Assembly (NCBI GenBank): GCA_023416735.1
Contig: JAEZGX010000030.1
Coordinates: 62,001-126,000 of the forward strand
Direction: 5' to 3'
From: Verrucomicrobiota bacterium
GTDB lineage: Bacteria > Verrucomicrobiota > Verrucomicrobiia > Opitutales > Opitutaceae
Length of the DNA: 64,000 nt
Shown piece after piece: positions 18,303 through 25,947 of the stretch; positions within the stretch are counted from its first letter, which is position 1; every line of letters begins with the position of its first letter. Both the position numbers and the translations under genes were made by a program. The notes under the pieces are model-generated. The model was not told the DNA's origin. It saw only the letters and a list, made by a program, of their open reading frames with translations, and did not search any database.

Positions 18303-19205
18303 ATGGAAAACACTGTCGCCCCCGACGCTCGCGCGATGGTCGACCAGCTGCGCCAGTCGCGCATCTATCGCGACTACGAAGCCGCGTTTCGCGAAACCAC
18401 CGGCCTTCCGATCGCGTTGCGCACCACGGAATCCTTCAACCTTCCTCACCACGGCGACCCCAACGAAAATCCTTTCTGCATGCTGATGGCCACGACGAAC
18501 CGTTCGTGCGCCGCCTGCCTCCAACAGCAGAAACAGGTGGAGGAGCTCTCGCAGCACGAGCCAATGACGCTCAAGTGCTTCGCCGGCCTCTGCGACTCCG
18601 CCGTCCCCGTCCGCGTCGGCGAAAACCTCGTCGCCTTCCTCCAGACCGGACAAATCATGCTTCACGCGCCCACCCAGGCGCAGTTCCGCCGCACCACGCG
18701 CCAGCTGCTCAAATGGGGCACCGCGATCGACGTGAAGCGGCTCGAGGAAGCCTATTTCCAGACCCGCGTTGTCACAAAAAAACAATACGAGTCGATCCTC
18801 CGCCTCCTCACCATCTTCGCCCAGCACCTGTCCTCACTGAGCAATCAGCTGCTGGTCCGCCAGGAGACGGTGGAGTCGCCCGTGATCGCCCGCGCTCGTG
18901 CGTTCATCAACGAGCATCAGACCGAAGATCTTTCGCTCACCGAGGTGGCCCAGGCGGTCAACATGAGCGCGTTCTATTTCTGCAAGACGTTCAAGAAGGC
19001 GACCGGCATGACGTTCACCGACTACCTCGCTCGCGTCCGCGTCGAGAAGGTGAAAAATCTCCTGCTCAACCCGCACAAACGCGTCAGCGAAGCGGCCTAC
19101 GAAGCCGGATTCCAGTCGCTCTCCCAGTTCAACCGGGTCTTCCGCAAAATCGCCGGCGAATCTCCCAGCCGCTACCGCGAACGGCTCCACGGTTTGGATA
19201 AGTAG
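18303..19205 (+). CDS. PocR-domain AraC-family transcriptional regulator
   Basis: A 300-residue one-component regulator. Residues about 15-180 match the PocR ligand-binding domain: FRETTGLPIALRTTESF, the cysteine segment NRSCAACLQQQ, then LKCFAGLCDSAVPV and VAFLQTGQIM. The C-terminal about 100 residues are a double helix-turn-helix AraC domain (LSLTEVAQAVNMSAFYFCKTFKKATG; VSEAAYEAGFQSLSQFNRVFRK). The ATG at 18303 is preferred over a TTG three codons upstream. PocR-type sensors bind small metabolites such as propanediol; the conserved cysteines could also give redox or metal sensing. Targets may be the preceding operon or the cbb3 genes; neither is shown. Confidence 0.9.
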   Translation: MENTVAPDARAMVDQLRQSRIYRDYEAAFRETTGLPIALRTTESFNLPHHGDPNENPFCMLMATTNRSCAACLQQQKQVEELSQHEPMTLKCFAGLCDSAVPVRVGENLVAFLQTGQIMLHAPTQAQFRRTTRQLLKWGTAIDVKRLEEAYFQTRVVTKKQYESILRLLTIFAQHLSSLSNQLLVRQETVESPVIARARAFINEHQTEDLSLTEVAQAVNMSAFYFCKTFKKATGMTFTDYLARVRVEKVKNLLLNPHKRVSEAAYEAGFQSLSQFNRVFRKIAGESPSRYRERLHGLDK

Positions 19206-19228
19206 TCGCGTCTCCGTTATCGCTGGAA

Positions 19229-19247
19229 GCGCGGTGCCTCACCGCGC
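19229..19247. terminator. Bidirectional stem-loop between convergent genes
   Basis: GCGCGGTG (19229-19236) and CACCGCGC (19240-19247) are perfect 8-base arms with a 3-base loop, placed between the convergent stops of the PocR-AraC gene and the unknown minus-strand gene. A short AATTCTT tract follows on the plus strand. Confidence 0.6.
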
Positions 19248-19255
19248 AATTCTTG

Positions 19256-19741
19256 TCACGGCTTCAACTCCGCCGCCGCATGGCGGTGATGCGCCGCGCC
19301 CGGCTCGCTTTCGTTCCGGTGCTGGCACACCGCGCAGAACGCATCCACTTCGCGCCGCGCCAGCGTTCGCACCACATAATACAACTCCCCCAGCGCCGCA
19401 TCGCGTTCGTCCGGATCGATCGGCAGATGCGCCGCTTGCTCGAGCACCAGCGCTTCCAACAACGCCTGCTCTCCCGCGAGGAAAAACGCCAGCAACGGAC
19501 TGCGCCCACACGGGCAAACCGGCCGCGCCGTCCCGCGCCCGCCCGCATGTTCCGCGCGTTTCCGCATCGTCGGATCTCGCAACACCGTGAAGATCTGATC
19601 GAGCGCCCATTCGATCAGGTGCACCAGCGCGTCGGGCGACGCCAGCGGACTGGTCACCCGCTCGGTCCGCAACAGCGTGTCCCACCGCGCGTGAATGGCG
19701 AACCGTCGGGCACAGAGGCTGTTCAGTAGGCTCTCCTGCAC
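19256..19741 (-). CDS. Unknown protein with two cysteine pairs
   Basis: A 161-residue soluble protein I do not recognise. Visible features are an N-terminal helical region (VHLIEWALDQIFTVLRD), a CPCGRSPLLAFFLAGEQALLEAL segment beginning at about residue 75, a second CAVC pair near the end and a His-rich tail (HHRHAAAELKP). The CPC and CAVC pairs together could form a four-cysteine metal site. Its strand is favoured over overlapping frames by amino-acid composition and helix-like hydrophobic patterning. It is divergent from the cbb3 operon with a palindrome between them. Confidence 0.55.
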   Translation of the reverse strand: MQESLLNSLCARRFAIHARWDTLLRTERVTSPLASPDALVHLIEWALDQIFTVLRDPTMRKRAEHAGGRGTARPVCPCGRSPLLAFFLAGEQALLEALVLEQAAHLPIDPDERDAALGELYYVVRTLARREVDAFCAVCQHRNESEPGAAHHRHAAAELKP

Positions 19742-19776
19742 GCCGCCACCTTACGCCACACTCGCTGGCTCTGCAC

Positions 19777-19799
19777 CGCATGCGTTGCCCAAGCATGCG
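19777..19799. promoter_or_regulatory. Palindrome in the promoter region of the cbb3 operon
   Basis: CGCATGC (19777-19783) and GCATGCG (19793-19799) are perfect 7-base arms with a 9-base spacer. They lie between the divergent unknown gene (start 19741) and the first gene of the cbb3 operon (start 19936). No FNR-type TTGAT-N4-ATCAA box is visible in this gap, so this is the best operator candidate there. Confidence 0.4.
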
Positions 19800-19935
19800 C
19801 GTCTTTTGGTGAGCAAGCGCTGCGCACGCTCGGCTCCGCCGCGACAAGAAACGCACAGCCCTTGGCAACGCGTGCGGAGCGACGCCCTCCCCCTCCGCAT
19901 AGACTGATCACACGCAGAAAAAGCACACCACTCCC

Positions 19936-20109
19936 ATGTCCGTCATTCCACTCACGCTCACCATCAGTCTCTGCCTGGTTTTCACGTTCATCGTTTTCTT
20001 CGTCCGTGAAAACGGCCGGCGCTTCAGCAGCGCCGAACGCGATTCCCTTCTCCCGCTTTCCGAGGAGAAACCGAACCTCGCCCGTCGCTCCAACCAGCCG
20101 CGCGAATAA
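19936..20109 (+). CDS. CcoS-like small membrane protein, first gene of cbb3 operon
   Basis: A 57-residue protein with one N-terminal transmembrane helix (LTLTISLCLVFTFIVFFV) and a short charged tail ending SNQPRE. Size, topology and location in a cbb3 oxidase cluster fit CcoS, the assembly factor linked to cofactor insertion, but the sequence is short and family membership is not certain. In many bacteria ccoS follows ccoI; here it would come first. It ends 73 bases before the fused ccoNO gene. Confidence 0.65.
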   Translation: MSVIPLTLTISLCLVFTFIVFFVRENGRRFSSAERDSLLPLSEEKPNLARRSNQPRE

Positions 20110-20182
20110 GCGCCCGCCATCCGCTTCCGTTCCTGCTCCAGGCTCTCAGCTCTGGCCGCCCTCGACTCTCCTTTCCCGTCCC

Positions 20183-22504
20183 ATGTCCGCGCAAAAAATC
20201 ACCATCGAGTATAACGACAAAATCGTTCGCCAGTTCCTCTACGCCACCGTCCTCTGGGGCGCCGTCGGCATGCTGGTCGGCGTTTTCGTCGCCTCGCAGC
20301 TCAACTTCTGGCGGCTCAACTTCGACCTGCCGTGGCTCACGTTCGGGCGCCTCCGCCCGCTCCATACCAACGCGGTGATTTTCGCTTTCGTCGGCAACAT
20401 GATGTTCGCCGGCATCTACTATTCCACCCAGCGCTTGGTGAAGGCGCGGCTCGCGTCCGACTTCCTTTCGTCACTGCACTTCTGGGGCTGGCAGGCCATC
20501 ATCCTCGCCGCCGCCATCACGCTCCCGCTGGGCTTCAGCCGCGGCAAGGAATACGCCGAACTCATCTGGCCCATCAACGTCGCCGTCGCGTTCATCTGGG
20601 TCGTCTTCGCGGTCAACTTCTTCTGGACCCTCGCCCGTCGCCACGAAAAGGCGCTCTACGTCGCCATCTGGTTCTACATCGCGACGATCATCACCGTGGC
20701 GATGCTCTACATCGTCAACCACCTCTCCATCCCGACGTCGCTCCTCCACTCGTATCCAGTTTTTGGAGGCGTCCAGGACGCCCTCGTGCAGTGGTGGTAT
20801 GGGCACAACGCCGTCGCGTTCTTCCTCACCACGCCGATCCTCGGCATCATGTATTACTTCGTGCCGAAGGCGGCCGAGCGTCCGGTGTATTCCTATCGCC
20901 TTTCGGTCGTCCACTTCTGGTCCCTCGTCTTCCTCTACATCTGGGCCGGTCCGCACCACTTGCTCAACACGTCGCTCCCCGGCTGGCTGCAGAATCTCGG
21001 CATGACGTTCTCGCTCATGCTCTGGGCTCCGTCGTGGGGCGGCATGCTCAACGGCCTCCTTACGCTCCGCGGCGCCTGGCACAAGCTCCGCACCGATCCC
21101 GTCCTCAAGTTCTTCGCCGCCGCCATCACGTTCTACGGCATGGCCACGTTCGAGGGCCCGCTCCTTTCGATCAAATCCGTCAACGCCCTCGGCCATTACA
21201 CCGACTGGATCATCGGTCACGTTCACGCCGGTGCGCTCGGCTGGAACGGCTTCATGGCCGCCGGCATGATCTACTGGCTCCTCCCGCGCCTCTGGAACAA
21301 GCCGCTCTACTCCGTTCCGCTCGCGAATCTTCACTTCTGGCTCGGGACGCTCGGCATCCTTTTCTACGTCGCGGCCATGTGGACCAGCGGCATCACGCAG
21401 GGCCTCATGCTCAACGCCACCACCGAGGGCGGCACCGTCCTCGCGTATCCAAACTTCATCGACACGCTGAACACCATCCGTCCGATGATGCTGATGCGCG
21501 TGATCGGCGGCGGGATGTATCTCGTCGGCTGGTTCCTCCTCGCCTACAACATGTGGCAGACGGTCCGCGGCGCCCAGCCGGTCAACGGCACGATCGAGGT
21601 CTTCCCCGAACCTGCCCGCGCCGACGAACGTCTCGGCTTCCGCGGCACGTGGTTCAACGCCCCCACGCTGTTCTGCCTCCTCGGCGTCGGCTTCGGCACC
21701 ATGTGGATGCTGGGCAGCGATCTCGTGAGCGTGCTCGGGCTCGTTGGTGCCATCGCCTGCTTCATCGCCGGCTACGCACTCTTCTCCTCCCGTGCCCGGA
21801 TCTGGTCCGACTGGTATGAAAAACTCCTCCTGAACGCCCTGCCGTTCACCGTTCTCACGTTCATCGCCGTCGCCGCCGGCGGTCTCATCCAGATCGTGCC
21901 CACCGTCGCCATCGAGCGCGCCCAAAACGTCGAGGATCGTATCCAACATATTTATACGCCGCTCGAGCTCGCCGGTCGCGACATCTATGTCCGCGAGGGC
22001 TGCTACAACTGCCACTCGCAGATGATCCGCACGCTCGTCCCCGACGTCCTGCGCTACGGCGAATACTCCCGCCTCGGCGAATCCATCTACGACTTCCCCT
22101 ACCAGTGGGGCTCGAAGCGCACCGGTCCCGACCTCGCGCGGGTCGGCGGCAAGTATCCAAACATCTGGCACCTCCGCCACATGGAGGATCCCCGCTCGAC
22201 GTCCGCCGGTTCCAACATGCCGTCCTATCCCTGGCTGCTGGAGAACAACACCGACGTCGCCGCGCTCCCGTCGAAGATCAACGTCCAGCGTCTGCTCGGC
22301 GTGCCTTACGGCCCGCTCAGCCCCCAGCAAATCTTCGATCAAGTCAACGAACAGGCGAAGGCCATTTCCAAGGACCTCCGCACCGCCGGCGCCTACGTCG
22401 CTCCCGAGAAGGAGATCATCGCCCTCACCGCCTACCTCCAGGCCCTCGGCAAATCCCAGCCCGTCCAAAAGGTCGCCACCGCCAACGCCACCACCACGCG
22501 CTAA
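20183..22504 (+). CDS. ccoNO: cbb3-type cytochrome c oxidase, fused subunits I and II (CcoN-CcoO)
   Basis: Catalytic and mono-haem subunits of the high-affinity proton-pumping oxygen reductase, joined in one 773-residue inner-membrane protein. The CcoN part (1 to about 530) carries the expected metal ligands: His61 and His348 for low-spin haem b, His346 for haem b3, and His208, His258, His259 for CuB. The CcoO part begins with an anchor helix (ALPFTVLTFIAVAAGGLIQIV) and has one haem c site, CYNCH at 607-611. The polypeptide is continuous between the two modules, with no stop or restart. The ATG at 20183 fits the usual CcoN N-terminus; an upstream open extension of 107 codons was rejected. Confidence 0.96.
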   Translation: MSAQKITIEYNDKIVRQFLYATVLWGAVGMLVGVFVASQLNFWRLNFDLPWLTFGRLRPLHTNAVIFAFVGNMMFAGIYYSTQRLVKARLASDFLSSLHFWGWQAIILAAAITLPLGFSRGKEYAELIWPINVAVAFIWVVFAVNFFWTLARRHEKALYVAIWFYIATIITVAMLYIVNHLSIPTSLLHSYPVFGGVQDALVQWWYGHNAVAFFLTTPILGIMYYFVPKAAERPVYSYRLSVVHFWSLVFLYIWAGPHHLLNTSLPGWLQNLGMTFSLMLWAPSWGGMLNGLLTLRGAWHKLRTDPVLKFFAAAITFYGMATFEGPLLSIKSVNALGHYTDWIIGHVHAGALGWNGFMAAGMIYWLLPRLWNKPLYSVPLANLHFWLGTLGILFYVAAMWTSGITQGLMLNATTEGGTVLAYPNFIDTLNTIRPMMLMRVIGGGMYLVGWFLLAYNMWQTVRGAQPVNGTIEVFPEPARADERLGFRGTWFNAPTLFCLLGVGFGTMWMLGSDLVSVLGLVGAIACFIAGYALFSSRARIWSDWYEKLLLNALPFTVLTFIAVAAGGLIQIVPTVAIERAQNVEDRIQHIYTPLELAGRDIYVREGCYNCHSQMIRTLVPDVLRYGEYSRLGESIYDFPYQWGSKRTGPDLARVGGKYPNIWHLRHMEDPRSTSAGSNMPSYPWLLENNTDVAALPSKINVQRLLGVPYGPLSPQQIFDQVNEQAKAISKDLRTAGAYVAPEKEIIALTAYLQALGKSQPVQKVATANATTTR

Positions 22505-22509
22505 CCCTC

Positions 22510-22608
22510 ATGCTCCTGCTCGTGCTCGAAAGCCCACCCGCCCTGTTCACCGCAACGGCCAACCGCGATCACGATTAAGAGCACGATCACGAGCACGAGC
22601 ATCCGCTA
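22510..22608. repeat. Inverted simple-sequence repeat after ccoNO
   Basis: Just after the ccoNO stop, a left arm (ATGCTCCTGCTCGTGCTC) is matched by an inverted right arm around 22580-22603 built of GAGCAC/GATCAC/GAGCAT units; about 15 of the 17 outer bases pair. The hexamer-like composition suggests an intergenic simple-sequence repeat rather than coding DNA. Confidence 0.5.
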
Positions 22609-22630
22609 ATTCTCCCTCAACTCTCAACTC

Positions 22631-22786
22631 ATGTTCAAACGCCTCCTCCTCGAACAAAGCTTCGCGATCTGCCTCACGATCGCGTTCGTCACCGCCGCTT
22701 CGATTTTCGGCGCGTTCGTCTGGCGCGCGATTCGCATGAGCCGCGCCCAATCCGACCGCTTCGCCAGCCTTCCTTTCGAAAAGTAA
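22631..22786 (+). CDS. Small CcoQ-position membrane protein
   Basis: A 51-residue protein with one transmembrane helix (AICLTIAFVTAASIFGAFVW) followed by a basic/polar tail ending LPFEK. It lies between ccoNO and ccoP with only 6 bases before the ccoP start, the position of ccoQ (subunit IV) in standard operons, and has the right size and topology. Sequence resemblance to CcoQ is limited, so the assignment rests on position. Confidence 0.6.
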   Translation: MFKRLLLEQSFAICLTIAFVTAASIFGAFVWRAIRMSRAQSDRFASLPFEK

Positions 22787-22792
22787 TCCGCC

Positions 22793-23365
22793 ATGGCCAC
22801 TCCCAAGCCTCAACCGCCACCCGAAGATCCCATCCGTCCGCATGTCTTCGACGGCATCCAGGAATACGACAAACGCATGCCCAACTGGTGGCTGTTCACG
22901 TTCTACGCCACCATCGTCTTCTGGGTCGGCTATTGGTTCTACTACGAACACGCCGACGGCCCGTCCAACACCGCCGTGCTCGAACAGCAGCTCTCTCAAA
23001 TCGAGGCCGCCAAGCTCGCCTCCGCGCCCTCCATCGACGACGAGAGCCTCTGGAAGATGAGCCGCAACCCCGTCTTCGTCGAAGCCGGCAAAGCCACCTA
23101 CGCCGCCACGTGCGCGAGCTGCCATCACGAGAAGCTCACCGGCGGCATCGGCCCCAACCTCGTCGACAATCTTTGGATACACGGCGGCACGCCGTCGGAA
23201 GCCTACAAAACCATCGCCGACGGCGTCCTCATGAAGGGCATGCCGGCCTGGGGTCCCGTCCTCGGCCCGAAGAAAGTCTCCGAGGTCGTCGCCTACATCA
23301 TGAGCCAACACCAGGAAGGCGCTCCGATCGAAAAGCAGGACGCCTGGGTCCCACCCTCCACCTGA
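22793..23365 (+). CDS. ccoP: cbb3-type cytochrome c oxidase subunit III (CcoP), mono-haem form
   Basis: Membrane-anchored c-type cytochrome that hands electrons to the oxidase. The 190-residue product has the N-terminal CcoP region (VFDGIQEYDKRMPNWW), one transmembrane helix (about 31-51) and a single haem c motif C107-A-S-C110-H111, with GMPAWGP supplying the likely axial Met. Typical CcoP is about 300 residues with two haems; here only one CXXCH is present and the protein is correspondingly short. No frameshift is visible, so this looks like a genuine mono-haem form. Confidence 0.92.
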   Translation: MATPKPQPPPEDPIRPHVFDGIQEYDKRMPNWWLFTFYATIVFWVGYWFYYEHADGPSNTAVLEQQLSQIEAAKLASAPSIDDESLWKMSRNPVFVEAGKATYAATCASCHHEKLTGGIGPNLVDNLWIHGGTPSEAYKTIADGVLMKGMPAWGPVLGPKKVSEVVAYIMSQHQEGAPIEKQDAWVPPST

Positions 23366-23471
23366 CGTTTTCCGTTATGCCATTCTGATCGCAGCGAAGA
23401 ATCCAGTGCGACCCGTGTCGACCTGAAGCCCGTCCGATTCTCCTGCTGCGCTCCCGCCACACCGCGCAGCC

Positions 23472-24998
23472 ATGTCCTCGACCCTTCCCACTCCTCTCCC
23501 CCCGAAGAAAAACTCGTCCAGCTCCACGCGTTACACCTACCGCAACCCCAAGCTTCCTTCCACGCCCGCTCCGAACCGCGATTCCGTCACCACGATCCGC
23601 GCCGACGGCTCGCGACCGTTTTTGTATCCAGCCGACACTCACGGCCGCTTCACCCGCGCTCGTCGTTGGTCCGCTCTCGCGCTGATCGTATTTTATCTCT
23701 CGCTGCCTTGGATCCAGATCGGCGGCTACCCCGCCGCTTTCTTCGACATCGCCGGCGGACGATTTCACCTCTTCGGACTCACCCTCGCCTTTCAGGATCT
23801 CTGGCTCCTCTTCTTCGTCATCACCGGGCTCGGGTTCACGCTTTTCTTCGTCACCGCGCTGCTGGGACGCATCTGGTGCGGCTGGGCCTGCCCACATACC
23901 GTCTTCCTCGATCACGTTTATCGCCGCATCGAACGGCTTATCGAGGGCGACTCCGTAAAACGCCGCGCGCTCGCCGCCGCGCCGCTCTCGTTTACGAAAA
24001 TCGTTAAGCGCACGCTCAAACACGGGCTCTACGTTCTCGCCTCCGCCATCATCGCCCATCTGTTTCTGGCCTACTTCGTTTCGCTTCCGGAGGTCTGGTC
24101 GATGATCCGTTCCGCTCCCGCCGAACACTGGAGCGCGTTCGGCTTCATGGCGATTTCCACGGGCATCCTCTACTTCAACTTCGCGTGGTTCCGTGAACAG
24201 CTCTGCATCGTCATCTGCCCCTACGGCCGCATCCAATCGGCCCTCATCGACGATCATTCGCTCGTCGTCGGCTACGACACCGCCCGCGGCGAACCTCGCG
24301 GCAAACCCCGCTCCATCGCCGCCCACGATCCCGCCGAAGACTCGGCGAAGACGGGCGACTGTATCGATTGCCACCGCTGCGTCACCGTTTGTCCCACCGG
24401 CATCGACATTCGTCAGGGACTCCAGCTCGAGTGCATCGGCTGCACCGCGTGCATCGACGCCTGCGACGATGTCATGACGCGTCTCAACCGTCCGCGCGGG
24501 CTCATCCGCTACGACTCCCAAAACGCCTTCGCCGGCAAACCCACGCGTTGGTTCCGCCCGCGCACGATCGTTTACGGTATTCTCCTCCTCATCGGCGCCG
24601 GCGTCGCTACGTGGGCGCTCTCCACCGTCAGGCCCGCCAACTTCAGCGTCACCCGCATCACCGGCGCTCCCTACATCGTCGACGCCGACGCCATCCGGAA
24701 TCAGTTCCTCGTCCGCATCGTCAACAAACGCGCCGAGCCGCAGCAGTTCACACTGAGCGTTCAACACGACGCCGCTCTCCGCCAAACCGGCTTCATCACC
24801 GCCGTCGAGGTTCCCCCTCTCGGTGAGGTCGTTCAGCCTCTCGTCCTTCGTCAACCGCGCGACACCTACCGCGGCCCCTTCCACTTCGAAGTCCACGTCT
24901 CCAACACCGCCAACGAATTCACCCTCGAACGCGACATCGAATTCCTCGGCCCCGACCCCCGCCTTCTCCGCGAAGAAGAACAGGAACAATCCAAATGA
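23472..24998 (+). CDS. ccoG: Cytochrome oxidase accessory iron-sulfur protein CcoG
   Basis: Membrane polyferredoxin of 508 residues that assists cbb3 oxidase maturation; work on CcoG in other bacteria links it to Cu(II) reduction for copper delivery. It has an N-terminal disordered Ser/Pro-rich stretch, several transmembrane helices, a WCGWACPHTVFLDH motif, CIVICPYGR and two ferredoxin-type clusters (CIDCHRCVTVCPTG and CIGCTACIDACD), then a C-terminal Ig-like periplasmic domain with a conserved NxFxVRxVNK region. Its stop overlaps the next start (ATGA). Confidence 0.95.
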   Translation: MSSTLPTPLPPKKNSSSSTRYTYRNPKLPSTPAPNRDSVTTIRADGSRPFLYPADTHGRFTRARRWSALALIVFYLSLPWIQIGGYPAAFFDIAGGRFHLFGLTLAFQDLWLLFFVITGLGFTLFFVTALLGRIWCGWACPHTVFLDHVYRRIERLIEGDSVKRRALAAAPLSFTKIVKRTLKHGLYVLASAIIAHLFLAYFVSLPEVWSMIRSAPAEHWSAFGFMAISTGILYFNFAWFREQLCIVICPYGRIQSALIDDHSLVVGYDTARGEPRGKPRSIAAHDPAEDSAKTGDCIDCHRCVTVCPTGIDIRQGLQLECIGCTACIDACDDVMTRLNRPRGLIRYDSQNAFAGKPTRWFRPRTIVYGILLLIGAGVATWALSTVRPANFSVTRITGAPYIVDADAIRNQFLVRIVNKRAEPQQFTLSVQHDAALRQTGFITAVEVPPLGEVVQPLVLRQPRDTYRGPFHFEVHVSNTANEFTLERDIEFLGPDPRLLREEEQEQSK

Positions 24999-25180
24999 AC
25001 CCATCCCTTGCCGCGGAGCACGCAGCCGCGTCCTCGCCTCGCAAAAAATCCCGCCTCCTCCTCTGGGTCGTGGTCGCTTTCCTGATCCAAGCCGCCGCGT
25101 GGACCGCCTGGTTCACCATCGCCGCCAACCACCGCGTCGCCGAGGTGCCGCTGGAATCAGCCGTAAGCAATAAGCGCTAA
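24995..25180 (+). CDS. Small membrane protein in FixH/CcoH position
   Basis: A 61-residue protein with one transmembrane helix (LLLWVVVAFLIQAAAWTAWFTIAA) after a charged N-terminus, translationally coupled to ccoG by an ATGA overlap. Position between ccoG and ccoI matches fixH/ccoH, but the usual long periplasmic FixH domain is absent. Its last codons (AVSNKR and the stop) lie inside the left arm of an intergenic inverted repeat, so repeat insertion may have truncated or reshaped the 3' end. Confidence 0.6.
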   Translation: MNPSLAAEHAAASSPRKKSRLLLWVVVAFLIQAAAWTAWFTIAANHRVAEVPLESAVSNKR

Positions 25181-25240
25181 GCTTTAAGCGACCGCTTCCG
25201 ACCCGCTGCCTCAGCTTACCGCTTAAAGCTTATCGCTTAC
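25163..25240. repeat. Inverted TAAGC-rich repeat overlapping a gene end
   Basis: A left arm at 25163-25190 made of GTAAGC, AATAAGCG, CTAAGC, TTTAAGCG units is matched by an inverted arm at 25220-25240 (CGCTTAAAGC, TTATCGCTTAC). The left arm supplies the last codons and stop of the small membrane protein. Composition is AT-rich against a GC-rich background, like a simple-sequence intergenic repeat. Confidence 0.6.
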
Positions 25241-25248
25241 CGCTCTTC

Positions 25249-25944
25249 ATGGACCTCGCCGCCATTAACTCTCCCGCCGCCGCCTTTGTCGCCGGTCTCG
25301 TCACGAGCCTGCACTGCGCCGGCATGTGCGGCCCTCTCGCGTGCGCGATCATGCCGGTCCGCGCGGAGCAAGGCGACGCGTCTGTCGTCAGCACCACCTA
25401 TCATCTCACCCGGCTCACCAGCTACGCGCTGCTCGGCGCACTCGCCGGCGGCCTCGGCGCACTTCCGCTCACGTTCGTCTCCCGTTCCGCGCTCCAATGG
25501 ACGCCTTGGGTTCTCGTCGCGTTCTTCATCGCGATGGCCTTCCGCCTCGATCGCTACATCCCGAAGCCCGCGTTCCTCGGCCGTTTCACCTTTCGTCTCA
25601 ATCTATGGGCTCGCAATCGCTCCCGCGTCCACGCCGCCGCCGCCCTCGGTCTGGCCACCCCGCTTCTGCCCTGCGGCCCGCTCTACTTCGTCATCGCCCT
25701 CGCTCTCGTCTCCGGATCTTCGCTCCGCGGCATCGAGTTCATGCTCGCATTCGGACTCGGCACCGTCCCGCTCCTCTGGCTTGCCCAATCCCAATTTCAC
25801 TGGGTCCGCCGCAAACTTTCTCCGCTCTGGCTCAACCGCACGCGTCTCGCCCTCGCCCTCGTCACCGCCTTCACCCTGAGCTGGCGCCTCCGCGCCACCC
25901 TCGGCTTCGAAGGCCCAGACCCCTCCACTTTCCTCTGCCACTGA
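25249..25944 (+). CDS. Sulfite exporter TauE/SafE-like (DsbD-like) membrane protein of cbb3 cluster
   Basis: A 231-residue polytopic inner-membrane protein. The N-terminal motif LVTSLHCAGMCGPLACAI and the repeat motif ATPLLPCGPLYFV identify the urease-accessory/TauE-SafE-like family that commonly sits between ccoG and ccoI and contributes to copper handling or oxidase assembly. Conserved Cys in both motifs could bind copper or shuttle thiols. It ends 3 bases before the ccoI start, a tight operon link. Confidence 0.85.
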   Translation: MDLAAINSPAAAFVAGLVTSLHCAGMCGPLACAIMPVRAEQGDASVVSTTYHLTRLTSYALLGALAGGLGALPLTFVSRSALQWTPWVLVAFFIAMAFRLDRYIPKPAFLGRFTFRLNLWARNRSRVHAAAALGLATPLLPCGPLYFVIALALVSGSSLRGIEFMLAFGLGTVPLLWLAQSQFHWVRRKLSPLWLNRTRLALALVTAFTLSWRLRATLGFEGPDPSTFLCH

Positions 25945-25947
25945 GCC

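Noticed and set aside
19862..20182. 107-codon N-terminal extension of ccoNO
   Set aside because: CcoN proteins start just before the first membrane helix; the extension overlaps the small CcoS-like gene in another frame and is Ser/Arg/Pro-rich.
20471..22468. 665-codon open frame on the minus strand
   Set aside because: Antisense to ccoNO, whose ligand residues are all in place; composition is acidic and repetitive.
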